This document shows positions 17,309 through 24,760 of a stretch of 48,650 nt of DNA, one piece after another. The notes beneath the pieces are model-generated. The model made no database searches. It had not been told where the DNA came from and saw nothing but the letters and a program-made list of their open reading frames with translations. Position 1 is the stretch's first letter, and each line of letters opens with the position of its first letter. The position numbers were made by a program, and so were the translations under genes. The DNA is from Gammaproteobacteria bacterium (lineage in GTDB: Bacteria > Pseudomonadota > Gammaproteobacteria > GRL18). Where the stretch lies: assembly GCA_016744395.1 (NCBI GenBank), contig JADGEK010000031.1:1-48650 (forward strand). Reading direction: 5' to 3'.

Positions 17309-17722
17309 ATGACTGAAACAAATCAAATAAGAGATGAAACTTGCCGCTTCTGTGCCCCTAGTCCAAACCGACGTATCTTAATCGAAGGTAAATGTGGTTT
17401 GGCGGCCCTAGATCGTCATCCTGTTAATGATGGGCATTTTCTAGTGATCCCTTATCGTCATTTCTCTGATTATTTTGATATAAACGACGCAGAACTTAAA
17501 GAATTGTGGTTGCTTGTGGCTCAGGGTAAAGAGATGATTGATGAGAAGTATCACCCAGACGGATATAATATTGGTATCAATGTTGGCGAGTGGGCTGGCC
17601 AGTCTATCCCTCATTTACATATCCACGTCATTCCACGCTACAAAGGTGATGTAGAAAAACCTAAGGGAGGAATTCGAGGAATTATCCCGGAACGTAAACT
17701 TTATAGCTTGCTGCCAGACTAA
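17309..17722 (+). CDS. HIT-family nucleotide hydrolase
   Basis: 137 residues of the histidine-triad family (HINT/Fhit-like nucleotidyl hydrolases and transferases). The signature HLHIHVIPRY holds the H-x-H-x-H triad; CRFCAPSPNRR at the N-terminus carries a Cys pair like some zinc-binding HIT proteins. The substrate (AMP-lysine, ApnA or similar nucleotide adducts) is not determined. It follows the GGDEF-EAL gene by 94 bp with a weak GAGAA ribosome site, so it may be separately expressed. Confidence 0.88.
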   Translation: MTETNQIRDETCRFCAPSPNRRILIEGKCGLAALDRHPVNDGHFLVIPYRHFSDYFDINDAELKELWLLVAQGKEMIDEKYHPDGYNIGINVGEWAGQSIPHLHIHVIPRYKGDVEKPKGGIRGIIPERKLYSLLPD

Positions 17723-17764
17723 AGAGCAAAATATAACAGACTTATAATTTTACAAGGATCACAC

Positions 17765-18049
17765 TTATTGACTGACACTGATAATATTGTTCAGTGAACC
17801 AAAAGGGGATGAGGTTGTTTTAAAGTTAGGATTGATTTGCCAGAGGCTCTGATTACATTCGAAGCCACACTCCCAATCTCCAACAGGAAATTTTTTTCTA
17901 ATATAAAAAGTACCATTTTTCTTTTTCCGCATGGTGCTTCCTTTCCAGTCATCCCAGGCTCCTTTGACCACAACCTCATCAGTTTCTTCAGAAGGATGAA
18001 ACTCCAATGTAAGCCATGAAGTTAGCTTTGAATCTTTCTTCTTTTTCAT
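17765..18049 (-). CDS. Small CBM48-like (glycogen-binding/E-set) domain protein
   Basis: 94 residues. After a basic start (MKKKKDSKLTSWLTLEFHPS), the pattern VVVKGAWDDWKGSTMRKKKN then GTFYIRKKFPVGDWECGFE matches the early-set carbohydrate-binding fold seen in CBM48/AMPK-beta and branching enzymes (GxWxxW...xxY..pxGxxxYkF). It occurs here as a lone domain with no enzyme attached. No signal peptide, so cytoplasmic. It probably forms a minus-strand unit with the 38-aa peptide upstream, starting at the Fur-like site 18323-18341. Confidence 0.65.
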   Translation of the reverse strand: MKKKKDSKLTSWLTLEFHPSEETDEVVVKGAWDDWKGSTMRKKKNGTFYIRKKFPVGDWECGFECNQSLWQINPNFKTTSSPFGSLNNIISVSQ

Positions 18050-18134
18050 TTCAAGCTCCAGATAATTAGTTTGTGCAATTAATGCTTAGCTATGGATGAA
18101 CTTTATTGGCAATTTTTAATGGATATTATCTTAA

Positions 18135-18251
18135 TCACCCAGAAGTACTCAATAATAAATTAAAATTAAATAACAATCCTATGGCTAAGATGCCAATAAT
18201 AATAGCAGCAACCAGTGTCATTGATTTTAACAGCATCAGTACTTTAGACAT
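18135..18251 (-). CDS. Small membrane peptide, 38 aa
   Basis: MSKVLMLLKSMTLVAAIIIG then ILAIGLLFNFNLLLSTSG: one transmembrane helix with a short basic N-terminus. It lies between the Fur-like site at 18323 and the CBM48-like gene, both on the minus strand. The ribosome site is weak (AAGAAAA). No family is known to me. Single-helix peptides of this kind often modulate membrane complexes, but nothing here shows that. Confidence 0.4.
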   Translation of the reverse strand: MSKVLMLLKSMTLVAAIIIGILAIGLLFNFNLLLSTSG

Positions 18252-18316
18252 TTTTCTTGAAATTACCTAATCATTCGGTTCATTTTGATTTTTCCCTATA
18301 AAAATAGTAAACTTAT

Positions 18317-18341
18317 TATAATGCGAATGATTATCATTATC
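18317..18341. promoter_or_regulatory. Fur-box site 3, between divergent units
   Basis: GCGAATGATTATCATTATC (18323-18341) matches the Fur consensus at 17 of 19 positions. A TATAAT (18317-18322) abuts it for rightward transcription to the 68-aa gene; no convincing -35 was found. It could equally control the leftward 38-aa/CBM48-like unit. Confidence 0.65.
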
Positions 18342-18440
18342 AATATTGGGTTGTTATTAATTTTAGAGAATTAGAAAGGATTTAATGTTGAGTTTTTTCT
18401 AAACAATAAATCAAGCCATTAATTGTATTGGAGAGTTGTC

Positions 18441-18647
18441 ATGTTAATAGAGGCGGGGTTGCAGAATAACCAACTTCTCGTCAACATTATTAGTAAAGAA
18501 ACAGGAGAAATAATTTTTGAATTTAGGGGGAAAGAAGTAATGCAAATGTTTACTGATCAGGTGGTTTCAATCAATGATCTTATTTTTAGAAACAAGGCTA
18601 CCAAGCATAATTTCATCCATAGTCTGATAAAAATGCAAAGAAAATGA
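18441..18647 (+). CDS. Small protein, 68 aa, unknown
   Basis: MLIEAGLQNNQLLVNIISKE followed by TGEIIFEFRGKEVMQMFTDQ. The beta-rich first part and helical tail suggest a compact fold, but no family is recognised. The ATG at 18441 is preferred over 18423 because GGAGAG sits 5 nt upstream of it. It is the first plus-strand gene after Fur-like site 3 and ends 55 bp before the convergent 245-aa gene. Confidence 0.6.
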   Translation: MLIEAGLQNNQLLVNIISKETGEIIFEFRGKEVMQMFTDQVVSINDLIFRNKATKHNFIHSLIKMQRK

Positions 18648-18702
18648 GGGTACTTACAATTTTGTTATAAAATAAATTGTACCAGCCTGGTATTTTTTTC
18701 AA

Positions 18703-19440
18703 TCAATTAAAGCTCATCCTCATCTCAGCGTTAGGCTGTACATCGGAACGATACATTTCATAATAGGCCTGAATCATTTTCTGGCAGTGGAGTGAATATT
18801 TTCCTGCATTAGCCTTTTGCACACCCATTTTAAAAAATGATTCTGCCTCTTCAGGTAAGTACTCTATCAGTCGATCATAGGATAATCGAGCCAGATCCAC
18901 ATTGCCAGTGCGTGTTGCAATGATGCAATGATTTAGGCATAGATATCGCCATGGGCGCTGAGTATTGCGTTTATCATGATCGGCTTTTATATACTCATCA
19001 GTCGCATAGAGTATAAGCATACTGATTTCATAAAGTTCTTCGAGTTCCTGTTGACCAGAGGCATGGTTAGCAAAAGAGGCGATACCGCTGACAATAAGTT
19101 CAAGTTCTTTAATCGTCCCTTTGTGATTTGCTATCCATGTACCAGTCGATACGGCAAGCAAAGTGAGGAGTTTATGGATTTCAGCATTATCGCTAATTAA
19201 AAAGTACAATTGGTCCAGCATCATTAGAATTTTTTCACCCAGATGGCTGGCTTTTTCAGATGAGCATGCACCCAGTCCTGTTTCTTCAGTGATAAGAGTG
19301 TGAGTAAAAGTCATCCTGATGGTTTCAGCATTTGCAATAAATTCCAGATGATGAGATTTCCAGGAAACACTATCGAACAGTCTATCAAATGCAGCTTTAT
19401 AATCTGAAGAATGCAGTACAAATGTTTTAAAATCGGCCAT
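18703..19440 (-). CDS. Conserved-looking 245-aa protein, unknown, Fur-box controlled
   Basis: A soluble, mostly alpha-helical protein (MADFKTFVLHSSDYKAAFDR) with no signal peptide, membrane span or recognised motif. Its composition (helix-rich, a TPR-like stretch near 170-215: NVDLARLSYDRLIEYLPEEA) hints at a helical-repeat adaptor. It is transcribed away from aprM, and the shared 200-bp intergenic region holds one Fur-like site per gene. Its promoter reads TTGACA-N17-AATGAT with an 18-of-19 Fur match on the -10. No function can be assigned. Confidence 0.8.
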   Translation of the reverse strand: MADFKTFVLHSSDYKAAFDRLFDSVSWKSHHLEFIANAETIRMTFTHTLITEETGLGACSSEKASHLGEKILMMLDQLYFLISDNAEIHKLLTLLAVSTGTWIANHKGTIKELELIVSGIASFANHASGQQELEELYEISMLILYATDEYIKADHDKRNTQRPWRYLCLNHCIIATRTGNVDLARLSYDRLIEYLPEEAESFFKMGVQKANAGKYSLHCQKMIQAYYEMYRSDVQPNAEMRMSFN

Positions 19441-19465
19441 TATGATTAACCAAATCGTTATGTAT

Positions 19466-19510
19466 GAGAATGATTATCATTATCATTGCAGTGGTACCTA
19501 TTTTTGTCAA
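19466..19510 (-). promoter_or_regulatory. Fur-box promoter 4 (245-aa gene)
   Basis: On the minus strand: -35 TTGACA (19505-19510), 17-bp spacer, -10 AATGAT. GAGAATGATTATCATTATC (19466-19484, plus-strand reading) matches the Fur consensus at 18 of 19, the best in the window. Confidence 0.8.
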
Positions 19511-19572
19511 GGCAAATTCATTAATAATTCTAATTAAATAACCAAGGATAAGAAGTTGTCATAAATTACTTG

Positions 19573-19601
19573 TTGCAAACACTAACAATAATCATTATCA
19601 T
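19573..19601 (+). promoter_or_regulatory. Fur-like promoter 5 (aprMBA operon)
   Basis: -35 TTGCAA (19573-19578), 17-bp spacer, -10 TATCAT (19596-19601). ACTAACAATAATCATTATC (19581-19599) matches the Fur consensus at 15 of 19; a register shifted by six bases matches 14 of 19, as in overlapping Fur hexamer arrays. The weaker left half leaves room for another regulator. Confidence 0.6.
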
Positions 19602-19647
19602 TGCGATTAACATTTATGTCACAGATTAAATTTTTGGAGCCTTGATA

Positions 19648-20499
19648 ATGTTTACTAGTAACCCTTTCGCTGAACTTTCAGCGTTTATTCCCCCTTTAGC
19701 CATGCAGGCATATGTTATTGCAATGTTTATTCTGGTCATAGGAGGCACAATAATAGACACTCTTCATAAAAAAAGTGCCCGTTATTTTTTTGAAAATTCA
19801 GAAAAAGCAAAGAAAAATGCAACTCGCGAGGTGAGTAGTAGTGAGAAAGCATCACTTGCTCTGCAAACAGTTGCCAGTGAAGTGTTAACTTCTTCAGAAT
19901 TTTCAAACCAGCAACGTAGGATGTCTCATCTCCTCACCATGTATGGTTTTATTCTTTTTGTAGCAAGTACTGCGATTATGATTTTTGCCTACCTGGGTGC
20001 AGATAGCACAACGCCTGTTATTCTACCTGTACTATGGCACCTTGGAGCACTGATGCTTTGTACTGGTGGCTACTGGTTCTGGTTTTTTATACGAGTTGAT
20101 GTCTCTGCAGAAGGTCATCCATGGTATCGCCTTGTTCGTGCAGATATGTTTATCGTTTCGCTTCTAACTATGGCAAGCTTCGCTTTAATCTGGTCCATGT
20201 TGCAGGCAATGAATGTGGCTATCTGGTCAACACTTTTCTTTGCGTTATTTATTGCAGCGAGCACAGTATTGTTTGGCGGAGTACTCTGGTCAAAATTTGC
20301 TCATATGTTCTTCAAGCCTGCGGCTGCGTTTCAAAAACGTGTGACTAAAGCCGATGGTTCAAAAGAAAATTTACCTTTGGATTACGATATAACTGACCCT
20401 TCTTTACAAACAATGTTTCCAGATGTTCCAGAGTACATGGGAGAGAATCCACCCAACATGGGGCTTGGTATTAAGCGTGAATCACCTCATCACTATTAA
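19648..20499 (+). CDS. aprM: AprM, membrane anchor of APS reductase
   Basis: 283 residues. About five or six transmembrane segments (near 17-37, 93-115, 123-147, 165-190, 195-215) with a hydrophilic loop at 40-85 and a soluble C-terminal tail. The sequence and its place directly before aprB and aprA fit AprM, the inner-membrane subunit thought to pass electrons from AprBA to the quinone pool in sulfur oxidisers that lack Qmo. ATG 19648 is chosen over an upstream TTG because GGAG lies 8 nt before it. First gene of a seven-gene co-directional run under a Fur-like site. Confidence 0.85.
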   Translation: MFTSNPFAELSAFIPPLAMQAYVIAMFILVIGGTIIDTLHKKSARYFFENSEKAKKNATREVSSSEKASLALQTVASEVLTSSEFSNQQRRMSHLLTMYGFILFVASTAIMIFAYLGADSTTPVILPVLWHLGALMLCTGGYWFWFFIRVDVSAEGHPWYRLVRADMFIVSLLTMASFALIWSMLQAMNVAIWSTLFFALFIAASTVLFGGVLWSKFAHMFFKPAAAFQKRVTKADGSKENLPLDYDITDPSLQTMFPDVPEYMGENPPNMGLGIKRESPHHY

Positions 20500-20540
20500 C
20501 AGATAGTGTGTAGACCAAATTAATAATAAGGGGAAATAAA

Positions 20541-21023
20541 ATGCCTACTTTTGTATATATGACTCGCTGCGATGGTTGTGGTCACTGTGTTGATATCTGC
20601 CCATCAGACATCATGCACATTGATAAAACAACTCGTCGTGCTTACAACATTGAACCAAACATGTGCTGGGAGTGCTACTCCTGTGTTAAGTCTTGTCCGC
20701 ACCATGCTATTGATGTTCGAGGCTATGCTGATTTTGCACCGCTTGGACATAGTGTTCGAGTAATTCGTGATGAAGAAAAAGGCACGATTGCGTGGAGAAT
20801 TAAGTTTAGAAACGGTAAAAAAGACATCAACCTGCTGGCACCAATTACAACAAAGCCGTGGGGACAGGAAATACCACAACTGGCAGAAAAATCTGAACCT
20901 GAGCAAGATATGAGAAATAGTCATCTGCTATACAATGAGCCAAAATATATTCGCCTGGATGACGGAGGCTTACATACGCTGGAGTCGAATGGTTTAATAA
21001 TGAAAGAAGGAGTGTATTACTAA
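20541..21023 (+). CDS. aprB: Adenylylsulfate reductase beta subunit (two [4Fe-4S])
   Basis: 160 residues. Two ferredoxin-type cluster motifs are complete: Cys10, 13, 16, 20 and Cys42, 45, 48, 52. The tail beyond residue 60 (beta-sheet and a C-terminal arm) is the AprB-specific extension that wraps AprA. It relays electrons between the FAD of AprA and the membrane. The stop overlaps the aprA start by one base (TAATG), so the pair is translationally coupled. AGGGGAAAT precedes the ATG. Confidence 0.95.
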   Translation: MPTFVYMTRCDGCGHCVDICPSDIMHIDKTTRRAYNIEPNMCWECYSCVKSCPHHAIDVRGYADFAPLGHSVRVIRDEEKGTIAWRIKFRNGKKDINLLAPITTKPWGQEIPQLAEKSEPEQDMRNSHLLYNEPKYIRLDDGGLHTLESNGLIMKEGVYY

Positions 21024-22906
21024 TGGCTTACGAAACAATTGTTGAAGACAATATTGATGTTTTAGTTTGCGGTGCTGGATTAGGTGGTACAGGTGCTGCA
21101 TTTGAAGCCAGATATTGGGGAAAAGATAAAAAAATTGTCATTGCTGAAAAAGCTAATATCGATCGTTCTGGTGCAGTTGCACAGGGCCTGTATGCTATTA
21201 ACTGTTATATGGGAACTCGTTTTGGCGAAAACAATCCAGAGGATCACGTCCGTTATGCACGTATGGATCTAATGGGTATGGTGCGTGAAGATCTGCTGTT
21301 TGATATGGCTCGCCATGTAGATTCTGCAGTACACCAGTTTGAAGAATGGGGGTTGCCAATAATGCGTGACCCGAAGAGCGGTTCGTATCTGCGTGAAGGG
21401 CGTTGGCAGATTATGATCCACGGTGAATCTTACAAGCCTATCGTGGCTGAAGCTGCGAAGAAATCAGCAGATAAGGTATTCAACCGTATCTGTGTCACCC
21501 ATCTACTAATGGATGAATCCAAAGAAAACCGTATAGCAGGTGCTGTTGGCTTCAATGTTCGTACGGGTAATTACCACGTATTTAAATCCAAGACCGTTAT
21601 CGTTGGTGCGGGTGGTGCATCCAATATCTTTAAACCGCGCTCAGTGGGTGAGGGTGCAGGTCGTGTCTGGTATGCACCATGGTCATCGGGCTCAGCCTAT
21701 GGTTTGATGATTCAGGCGGGGGCTAAAATGACCCAGATGGAAAACCGTATTGTACTGGCTCGTTTCAAGGATGGTTATGGCCCTGTTGGTGCCTACTTCC
21801 TGCATTTGAAAACGTACACTCAAAACTGTAACGGTGAAGAATATGAGTCAAAATGGTTTCCAGCTCTAACGGAAATGGTTGGTAAGGAATATCTGGATAC
21901 AGAAAATCAGCATTTTTCACATAAGCCCATCCCCACTTGTTTGCGTAACCATGCGTTTATCAATGAGGTGGCTGCTGGTCGTGGCCCAATCCACATGGTC
22001 ACTATGGAGGCGTTTCAGGATCCTCATCTTGAAGAGATTGGCTGGCATAATTTCCTGGGTATGACGGTCGGTCAAGCAGTACTTTGGGCCGCAACGGATG
22101 TTGATCCAAAACATGAAAATCCAGAATTAACAACTTCTGAGCCTTATGTTATGGGCTCACATGCAACGGGTTGTGGTGCCTGGTGTTCAGGTCCGGAAGA
22201 TGTATCACCCGAAGAATATTTCTGGGGCTACAATCGAATGACCACAGTTGAAGGTTTATTTGGTGCTGGTGATGCGGTGGGTGGTACACCACATGCTTTC
22301 TCTTCAGGTTCATTTACTGAAGGTCGCCTTGCCGCAAAAGCAGCGTGTCAATATATTGATGATGGTAAAGCCAAAGGCATTGTGGTTTCTGACAAACAGC
22401 TTAATGAGCGAAAGGAAGAAATTTATAAGCCAATGGAACATTACAAAGTGAATCGTAATGAAATCACAGCAGGTAGTGTCAACCCTAACTATATAAATCC
22501 TCGCCAAGGCCTGGATCGCCTGCAGAAACTGATGGATGAATACGCTGGTGGTGTAACCGTTAACTATATGACCAATGAGAAATTATTGAATATTGGTCTG
22601 AAGAAAATGAAGGTTCTGGAAGAAGACCTTGAAAAAGTGGCTGCAGAGGATGTTCATGAACTGCTGCGAGCATGGGAATTGAAACACCGTCATCTTTCTT
22701 CTGAATCGGTGATGCAGCATACGATGTTCCGTAAGGAAACTCGTTGGCCTGGATATTATTATCGTGGTGATGCTATGAAGCTTGATGATGAAAACTGGCA
22801 TGTATTGACTGTTTCTCGTCGTGACCCTCAAACGGGTGAATACACAATGGAAAAAGCACCTTGTTATCACCTGGTTGATGAAGAAGAAGAAAAACAAGCC
22901 AGTTAA
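21023..22906 (+). CDS. aprA: Adenylylsulfate reductase alpha subunit (FAD)
   Basis: 627 residues, the usual AprA length. It catalyses sulfite + AMP to adenosine-5'-phosphosulfate (the oxidative direction) or the reverse. An N-terminal FAD-binding motif (IDVLVCGAGLGGTGAAFEAR, residues 11-30) and typical AprA blocks (IVGAGGASNIFKPRSVGEGA, SHATGCGAWCSGPEDVSPEE, MTTVEGLFGAGDAVGGTPHA) are present. The oxidative role is inferred from the aprM partner. No sat (ATP sulfurylase) gene is in the window, so the next step must be encoded elsewhere. A 14-bp perfect hairpin follows the stop. Confidence 0.97.
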   Translation: MAYETIVEDNIDVLVCGAGLGGTGAAFEARYWGKDKKIVIAEKANIDRSGAVAQGLYAINCYMGTRFGENNPEDHVRYARMDLMGMVREDLLFDMARHVDSAVHQFEEWGLPIMRDPKSGSYLREGRWQIMIHGESYKPIVAEAAKKSADKVFNRICVTHLLMDESKENRIAGAVGFNVRTGNYHVFKSKTVIVGAGGASNIFKPRSVGEGAGRVWYAPWSSGSAYGLMIQAGAKMTQMENRIVLARFKDGYGPVGAYFLHLKTYTQNCNGEEYESKWFPALTEMVGKEYLDTENQHFSHKPIPTCLRNHAFINEVAAGRGPIHMVTMEAFQDPHLEEIGWHNFLGMTVGQAVLWAATDVDPKHENPELTTSEPYVMGSHATGCGAWCSGPEDVSPEEYFWGYNRMTTVEGLFGAGDAVGGTPHAFSSGSFTEGRLAAKAACQYIDDGKAKGIVVSDKQLNERKEEIYKPMEHYKVNRNEITAGSVNPNYINPRQGLDRLQKLMDEYAGGVTVNYMTNEKLLNIGLKKMKVLEEDLEKVAAEDVHELLRAWELKHRHLSSESVMQHTMFRKETRWPGYYYRGDAMKLDDENWHVLTVSRRDPQTGEYTMEKAPCYHLVDEEEEKQAS

Positions 22907-22928
22907 CGTCTCTTTAGTGTGATTCAAG

Positions 22929-22966
22929 CAATAACAGAGCAAGCAATATTGGTTGCTCTGTTATTG
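22929..22966 (+). other. Strong intercistronic hairpin after aprA
   Basis: CAATAACAGAGCAA (22929-22942) pairs perfectly with TTGCTCTGTTATTG (22953-22966); loop 10 nt, no T-run after it. It is better explained as a processing or stability element, or partial attenuator, that sets aprBA mRNA apart from the downstream maturation genes than as a full terminator. Confidence 0.65.
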
Positions 22967-23011
22967 AGTGACATTGTGAGATAAAAAAATAATTTCGTGG
23001 AGGATTTATAT

Positions 23012-23404
23012 ATGAATCAACAAGCAGCAACCGTGCAGGATAATTTTTCAGAAATGAATATTATTGAGCACACAGAAGAAGAAATTCTAGAACAAGCACT
23101 TCCTATGTGGGAAGACTTAATAAAATATTCAAACAAAGGCCAGTATGGAAAATTCATTCGAAAATTTTCATACGATTTATTGCTTGGCCTAAATGAAGTC
23201 GAAGTCGGTAAACAATTTGCCAAAAGTGAGTTGGCACGCAATTTATCAACCGAATATGAGTACCTGGGAATCATTCGTCGAGGTCAGCATGTAACCGTAC
23301 TTTTTAAAGTAAGAAGTACCAAGAAAGAAGGTGAGTGGTTAGGAAGACTGGTACTCGGTTATGAAAAAGGTGAAATTAAAATATTTGCAGCATCAATTTT
23401 TTAA
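23012..23404 (+). CDS. 130-aa protein of the apr operon, unknown
   Basis: A soluble acidic protein: EEILEQALPMWEDLIKYSNK, GQYGKFIRKFSYDLLLGLNE, LGIIRRGQHVTVLFKVRSTK, and a beta-rich end WLGRLVLGYEKGEIKIFAAS. The helical first half and antiparallel strands resemble an NTF2/cystatin-like fold, but I do not recognise the family. ATG 23012 is chosen since GGAGG lies 8 nt before it (a GTG start at 22997 would overlap that site). It sits between aprA and a SlyD-like gene; a role in APS reductase assembly is suggested by position only. Confidence 0.75.
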   Translation: MNQQAATVQDNFSEMNIIEHTEEEILEQALPMWEDLIKYSNKGQYGKFIRKFSYDLLLGLNEVEVGKQFAKSELARNLSTEYEYLGIIRRGQHVTVLFKVRSTKKEGEWLGRLVLGYEKGEIKIFAASIF

Positions 23405-23428
23405 GCACACCTTTTTTAGAGATAAGTT

Positions 23429-23968
23429 ATGACTGAAACAATACAAGATAATAAATATGTTGAGCTGACCTATGAGGTGCTTGATAAAAAAACGGAACAA
23501 GTTCTTACTTTGGTGGAGTTTCCCATAGGATATGTTCATGGGGTAAATGAAACACTGGCACCTCAGGTTGCAGATGAACTGGAAGGTAAATCTATGGGGG
23601 AAATCCTGAAAATCCCCATTGATTGTAATCAACTATATGGTCCCAGAGATGAATCACTGGTTTTTACCGATCATATTGATAATGTACCAGAAGAATACAG
23701 AGAAATTGGTATGACCATTCTTATGGAAAATGAGAATGGTGATCCGAAAGAATTTATTGTGACACGAATGGATGATGAATCATTGACCGTTGATGGTAAT
23801 AATCCACTGAGTGGCAGAGAGGTCATTTTTAAACTTGAAATTTTAATGGTTCGTGATGCGAGTAATGAAGAAATTGAGGCTGGCGGAAAGGTGGATGCCG
23901 ATCCAGATATTGAAGACGTTCTCAAGCAAGATGAGGGTTTATGGAGTCAGGCAGTCAAGAAGTTTTAG
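23429..23968 (+). CDS. SlyD-like FKBP peptidyl-prolyl isomerase/chaperone
   Basis: 179 residues. The order YVELTYEVLDKKTEQVL, FPIGYVHG, an inserted chaperone flap (YGPRDESLVFTDHIDNVPEE), then DGNNPLSGREVIFKLEIL is the SlyD arrangement of an FKBP domain with IF insertion. SlyD proteins catalyse proline isomerisation and bind folding intermediates. The His/Cys-rich metal tail of E. coli SlyD is missing; the C-terminus is acidic instead. It overlaps the CbbQ-like gene by 28 nt, so the two are probably coupled. Confidence 0.85.
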   Translation: MTETIQDNKYVELTYEVLDKKTEQVLTLVEFPIGYVHGVNETLAPQVADELEGKSMGEILKIPIDCNQLYGPRDESLVFTDHIDNVPEEYREIGMTILMENENGDPKEFIVTRMDDESLTVDGNNPLSGREVIFKLEILMVRDASNEEIEAGGKVDADPDIEDVLKQDEGLWSQAVKKF

Positions 23969-24759
23969 CAGAAGAATATGTGATTAAACATGAGCCTTAT
24001 TATGAGGCTGTGAATGATGAGTTACGTATTTTTGAGTCTGCTTATCAAAATAAATTACCTATTCTGTTAAAAGGTCCAACGGGTTGTGGGAAAACCCGTT
24101 TTATGGAGCATATGGCCTGGCGGTTAAAGCGACCCTTAATTACGGTTTCTTGCCATGATGATTTAACAGCATCTGATCTGGTTGGGCGTTATCTTATTAC
24201 CAGTGGTGAGACGGTCTGGGTTGATGGTCCTTTAGCAAAATCAGTGCGGGCTGGTGCGATTTGTTATCTTGATGAGGTGATTGAAGCCCGCAAAGATACG
24301 AGCGTAGTTATCCACCCACTGACAGACAATCGCCGTATTTTGCCGATGGAAAAAAAAGGGGTTGTATTAAAAGCGGAAGATGAGTTTTGCCTTGCGGTCT
24401 CTTATAATCCAGGTTATCAAAGTGTTCTTAAAGATCTTAAACAAAGTACTCGTCAGCGTTTTGTCGCTCTGGAATTTGATTACCCCAATGTCGAAACTGA
24501 AATTAAAATACTGGTTAAAGAAACGGATATTTCTCCTGATCTGGCTAAAGCCCTAATTCAATTTGCCCATATGACTCGGAATCTTAAGGGTAACGGTCTT
24601 GATGAAGGTGCCAGTACACGCTTATTGGTTCATGCTGCTTTGTTGATAAAAGATGGCATTGATCCCAGGACTGCCTGTAAAACATCAATTGCTCAAGCAC
24701 TCACAGATGATACAGAAATTTTATCTGCCATTAATGAGCTGTGTTCTTCTTTATTCTAA
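23941..24759 (+). CDS. CbbQ/NorQ-type MoxR AAA+ ATPase
   Basis: 272 residues. Walker A GPTGCGKT (45-52), Walker B ICYLDEV (107-113), sensor and arginine-finger region around SYNPGYQSVLKDLKQSTRQR. It matches the CbbQ/NorQ/GvpN branch of MoxR ATPases, whose hexamers remodel a client enzyme with a VWA partner. In carbon fixers the client is rubisco and in denitrifiers NO reductase; neither is present here. Operon context points to APS reductase as client. The stop is separated by one base from the CbbO-like start. Confidence 0.9.
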   Translation: MESGSQEVLAEEYVIKHEPYYEAVNDELRIFESAYQNKLPILLKGPTGCGKTRFMEHMAWRLKRPLITVSCHDDLTASDLVGRYLITSGETVWVDGPLAKSVRAGAICYLDEVIEARKDTSVVIHPLTDNRRILPMEKKGVVLKAEDEFCLAVSYNPGYQSVLKDLKQSTRQRFVALEFDYPNVETEIKILVKETDISPDLAKALIQFAHMTRNLKGNGLDEGASTRLLVHAALLIKDGIDPRTACKTSIAQALTDDTEILSAINELCSSLF

Positions 24760-24760
24760 T

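Noticed and set aside
24653..24760. Upstream start for the CbbO-like gene
   Set aside because: Would overlap the ATPase gene by more than 100 bp and add a sequence unlike the family's N-terminus; ATG 24761 directly follows the ATPase stop.
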